From positions 23,011,120 to 23,075,119 of the forward strand of contig OX453282.1 in the NCBI GenBank assembly GCA_949710005.1: a DNA stretch of 64,000 nucleotides, in the 5' to 3' direction. A program made the position numbers and the translations under genes. Of the stretch, positions 60,540 through 64,000 are shown piece after piece. The number at the start of each line of letters is the position of its first letter. The stretch's first letter is position 1. The DNA comes from Ricordea florida. Lineage: Eukaryota; Cnidaria; Anthozoa; Corallimorpharia; Ricordeidae. The notes under the pieces are model-generated. The model ran no database searches. It was not told the DNA's origin and was given only the letters and a program-made list of their open reading frames with translations.

Positions 60540-61115
60540 GTGCACGGTTAGATTTTATTCACAGACGAAAATATCACAACCACACTGTATTGTCTAATTA
60601 TCGCCTTATAGACATACATAAAATGAACATACATGTAGCACCACTGTGCAGTACTGTTCAGTAGCTTTTTAAAGAACGGTCACACTGCATGGTTTGATCC
60701 ACAGGTGAAAAAGATAGAACCACACTGTATAGTAAAACAAACAGTACCACAGTACAGTATTGTTCAGTAGCTTTCTAGAGATTAGTCACTGCATAGTTTC
60801 ATACACAGATGAAAAGTTAGAACCACACTGTATACGGTAAAATAAACAGTACCACATTAAATGCAGTACTTTTCAGTAGCTTTTTAAAGAATGGTCACAC
60901 TGCATAGTTTGATTCACAGATAAAAGGTTAGAACCACACACTGTATAGTAAAACAAACAGTACCACTGTACATGCAGTACTTTTCAGTAGCTTTTTAAAG
61001 AATGGTCACACTGCATAGTTTGAGTCACAGATAAAAAGTTAGAACCACACTGTAGAGTAAAACAAACAGCACCGAATACTGTTCAGTGTCTTTCTCAAAA
61101 TGGTCACTGCATGAT
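60540..61115 (+). repeat. 106-bp satellite-like repeat, cluster 4
   Basis: About five units with spacing 103-111 bp (60719, 60822, 60933, 61043). Same unit and orientation as cluster 3, about 480 bp away. Confidence 0.85.
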
Positions 61116-62229
61116 TTTACCTATAAAAGAAAACGTTCATTTAAACTTTTAACATCAATGTGCACCTCAACTTGTTAACAGTTTTCATTAGTTTATATCC
61201 AGTGTCGTAATCTTGTTTTAGTTCGTTGTATTGAGTTTCTTTGCGTGGCACGCCATAGTTACTGTAGTTTACGTTGTTGTGCTCATTTTCAAGAAATCAC
61301 CATGGGAACCATACCGAGCTGCGATAGACCAAAAAGGACATGTAATTTTTAAAAGATTTTTTTTCGCTTCAAAACTTTTACCAAAAAAGACCAAAATTGC
61401 TAAGGTCGTCGACTCCAATAAGAATACAGCCACCAAGTTTTCTTTAAATGAAGGTCGAAAGGTGATCAAAAGGCAACTTCTCATAAAGTTGTCCAGGAAA
61501 CAGACAATGAGAATTAAGTTAACAATCAACTCAAAGCATGAATTATCCAAAAAGTAGTTTATTTAAACTAGCAAACAAGAGAATATTTGGCTCTTTTCAG
61601 GGAGAATTACTGTCCAGATCTAAGGAGTGGAAGGATTGGTCAACATAGCTTTTTAAGAGTTCATTTGTTTTGTGTAAGCGACTGAGGTCGTCTGAAGGTG
61701 ATCGCTGATAAAAAATCTTCTCGTAACAGTATCGTTAAATTCTTTAGGAAACAGACAATGAGAATTCAGTAAAATATCGACTCAAAGCAACTGAATTATT
61801 AAAAAACTAGCTTCTCTGAACTTGCAAATAAGGAAATGTTTGGCTGTTATTAGGAAGAATTATTAATCGGATCTTGAAGGTGAAGGAGTTTAGCACAATG
61901 TCTGTTGAAAGCGCTGATTGGTTGTGTTTAAGCAGCTTTGATTCGGCCAAGGTTTCCTCTGTGATTTCTTAATTAAGCTCTGATAACTTTATCAGCGATA
62001 TAATTTGAATCCTTCCACGGTGCCAGTTACATAAGTACTTGCACTGCATGTTCTTTTGCTAAAACGCACAACAACATCAGGCCATGAATATGAACAACCA
62101 AAACTAGCGAATTTACTGTCTGCTACTGACGCTTCTTTTGGCAAAATTGATGGCAGTTTGTTATTTCACACATTCACTGTCACAGTTCAAAACACGAGCA
62201 TCGTGGAAGGATCTCATGACGTCGCTATA
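61116..62229. other. Intergenic stretch
   Basis: No gene supported. A 108-codon Lys-rich plus frame at 61231-61557 has no domain. AGGAAACAGACAATGAGAAT occurs at about 61496 and 61748, marking another local repeat of about 250 bp. Confidence 0.35.
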
Positions 62230-63440
62230 TAAATAACTACTATTAGTAAGATGCAAGCTTTACTTTGTCTGCGCGTGTGAGCCAAGGAAAACCTCAACCT
62301 CAACCTGCGCTGGATTATGTTTGGATAACTTCTTGAAATGAAAATATAACCAAAACTACGGTTTAAATTAGGGATTAAGCTTGGTAGGCCGACAAAACAA
62401 AGTTTGGCGTCTTAGCTTAGAATTATAGGTGCGAAGGAAGATTCACTTTGTTTGCGAGCCAAGTTAAATCTTGAGTTACGCTGGAGTGTGGTGGAAAGAT
62501 CACTTGTCGGGCATGATAAACTCCGGTGTAAATTCAGAATTTGACTTGGCGGCCACTGACGAAGTGAAACTTCTCATGGCGTTGTAGAAATGCCGTGAAG
62601 TGTTAGCTTCACTTTGTTTTGCGAGACAAGTTAAACCTCAATTTCCGCCGGAGAACTTGAAGTCAAACACAGAACTTCAAGAAAAAGAGTACTCAGGTGT
62701 AAATTGAGAATTTATCTTGGCGACCAGACAAAGTGGGACTTGTAGACAATCAATCAATAAACTTTATTAATGTGTCAAGGCCACATAGCCTGGGAAAATC
62801 CCATACTAATTTGGGGACACAATTAACAAATATAATATGTAAAAAGAGAGTTTAAGATACTTAAACCTATATAAAATATATTTATGATAATCAGATATTG
62901 AAAATATGTAAAAGAGAGTTAAAAATACTTAAAACTGTATAAAATAGTTATGAGGAGCACAGGGAACAACCCTTGCAGCCATCATCTATGAGCAGACTAA
63001 TATCATATTTACATATCTGTTTCCTAAAAATATTTAACGTTTTGGCTGATCTTACGTCTGGGGATAATTTTCCCCACAATTTAGGCCCAAGATATCGTAA
63101 AGAATGTTTACCATATGTAACGGTATTAAAACTTGGGGTGGAAAAATCTGACTGTCTTAAAAAGTAAGAAGAGTTATGATTATTAAAAATATTACAAATA
63201 TAAGTAAGACATAACCTGTGCTTCACTCTGTACATTAGGATGCAAATATCCTGCAAGCGCCTGTTCATGAGTGTTGGTAACTCAGCTCTTTTGAGTAATT
63301 GTGAATAGCTTGAAAGAAATGTGAAGTGTAAGCTTCGCTTTGTTTGAGAGCCAAGTTAAACCCTAATTCATGTTGGAGTGTTAGCGGCAACAAAAACTCC
63401 AGCGTGAATTGAGGATTTCACTTGGCTTGCAGACAAAGGA
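62230..63440. repeat. Imperfect tandem repeat (about 170-180 bp unit) interrupted by a LINE
   Basis: AGCTTCACTTTGTTTGCGAG CCAAGTTAAACCTC-like blocks occur at about 62260, 62445, 62608 and 63330, alternating with AATTGAGAATTT...CTTGGC blocks. The large gap between the third and fourth corresponds to a LINE insertion. Confidence 0.6.
62742..63310 (-). mobile_element. CR1/L2-like LINE 3' end
   Basis: The minus strand reads LLKRAELPTLMNRRLQDICI, then FNTVTYGKHSLRYLGPKLWG and FRKQICKYDISLL...GCKGC before a stop at 62948, the recognisable C-terminus of CR1/L2/jockey-type LINE reverse-transcriptase proteins. About 200 bp of 3' UTR follow, ending in TTTATTGATTGATTG. The copy is 5'-truncated and inactive. 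Confidence 0.8.
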
Positions 63441-64000
63441 ACGTTTGACACTTTACATTATTGAGAAGCTTTGTAAATAGGATGCATAAGAATTAAAATA
63501 ACACAAGTCATGTAAATTAGCTGCTTTATTAAGTAACACATATCAATATTGTAAACAAGTAGTTAGGAATACATGAGATGCAAATAAAGAAATGAAAAGG
63601 AAAATGAGTTGTACTTTAATGAACATCAACCCTTTTAATTTTTTTTAAAAAAAAAAGGACGCATGCGTATTTGGCACGCCGTATTTTTCTAAGTCTTTTG
63701 GCGGGAAAATTAGGCCAATTTGAACAGGGAGCTGCTGGAAAGACTCGTTATGCAAATAGAAAAAAAAACGAGACTGCAAGTAGAGAGTGCAAATATTAAA
63801 CCAGTGCTTGATTGAATATTCGCGCATGAGCAGAAAGGCCAATCTCGTCCCCAGAGTCCGCTCGTCTTTGGTCGTTACGCGGACCTCTGGCCAAAAGGGA
63901 TTTGAAGTCCGCAAATCGCGGACTTCCGGTCAAACTGCGCAAAATCGAAAGTACCAAACCAAGACGGCAGAGATAAGCGCTCCACGGGCATAAATTTTAT
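63441..64000. other. Right-edge intergenic stretch
   Basis: No gene supported. GGACCTCTGG / TCCGCAAATCGCGGACTTCC palindromic blocks near 63880-63930 suggest another MITE end. Confidence 0.3.

Overview
The window looks like nuclear DNA of an animal, most likely an anthozoan cnidarian such as a stony coral. Host genes are split by introns with GT/AG borders, the DNA is AT-rich, and short palindromic MITEs, minisatellites, tRNA-derived SINEs and many transposon families fill the space between genes. The species assignment is inference; no marker gene fixes it.

Layout. 1-356: start of a piggyBac-like element running off the left edge. 361-3050: decayed transposon material, including a broken OTU-protease fragment and a hairpin MITE. 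4205-6240 and 8008-10043: two 2,036-bp Merlin (IS1595/ISXO2-type) transposons facing each other with identical predicted transposases; their target-site duplications are swapped in a way that implies inversion of the 1.77-kb spacer. 10.0-15.0 kb: MITEs and simple repeats. 15001-20524 (minus): a probable terminal exon, a truncated Penelope-like retroelement with a hammerhead ribozyme at each end, and a two-exon GT4 glycosyltransferase gene.

21658-37136: a 15.5-kb Polinton/Maverick-type (adintovirus-like) integrated element with long terminal inverted repeats. It carries a protein-primed family B DNA polymerase with a SAP-domain N-terminal part (split by a frame break), a DD35E integrase, a double-jelly-roll-type capsid candidate, a packaging ATPase, and a run of eight smaller unnamed genes, several with membrane segments. 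Three minus-strand genes near the right end reuse pieces of the polymerase N-terminal module. A TTTAAAG motif sits about 28-35 bp before most starts. The element landed inside the tRNA-like head of a SINE. No maturation protease was recognised.

39429-46384 (plus): a six-exon acid-sphingomyelinase-like / endopolyphosphatase-like metallophosphoesterase gene with a 55-bp minisatellite in an intron. 47.6-50.3 kb: Merlin-derived MITEs, a tRNA-derived SINE and a LINE tail. 49.6-55.6 kb (minus): candidate exons of an unrecognised gene, possibly sharing a divergent promoter with a plus-strand first exon at 56095. 57.4-64 kb: MITEs, a Tc1/mariner remnant, a 106-bp satellite-like repeat also seen at 18.8 and 49.5 kb, and a CR1/L2-like LINE 3' end nested in a larger tandem repeat.

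All family calls come from motif reading and memory of protein families, without database searches.
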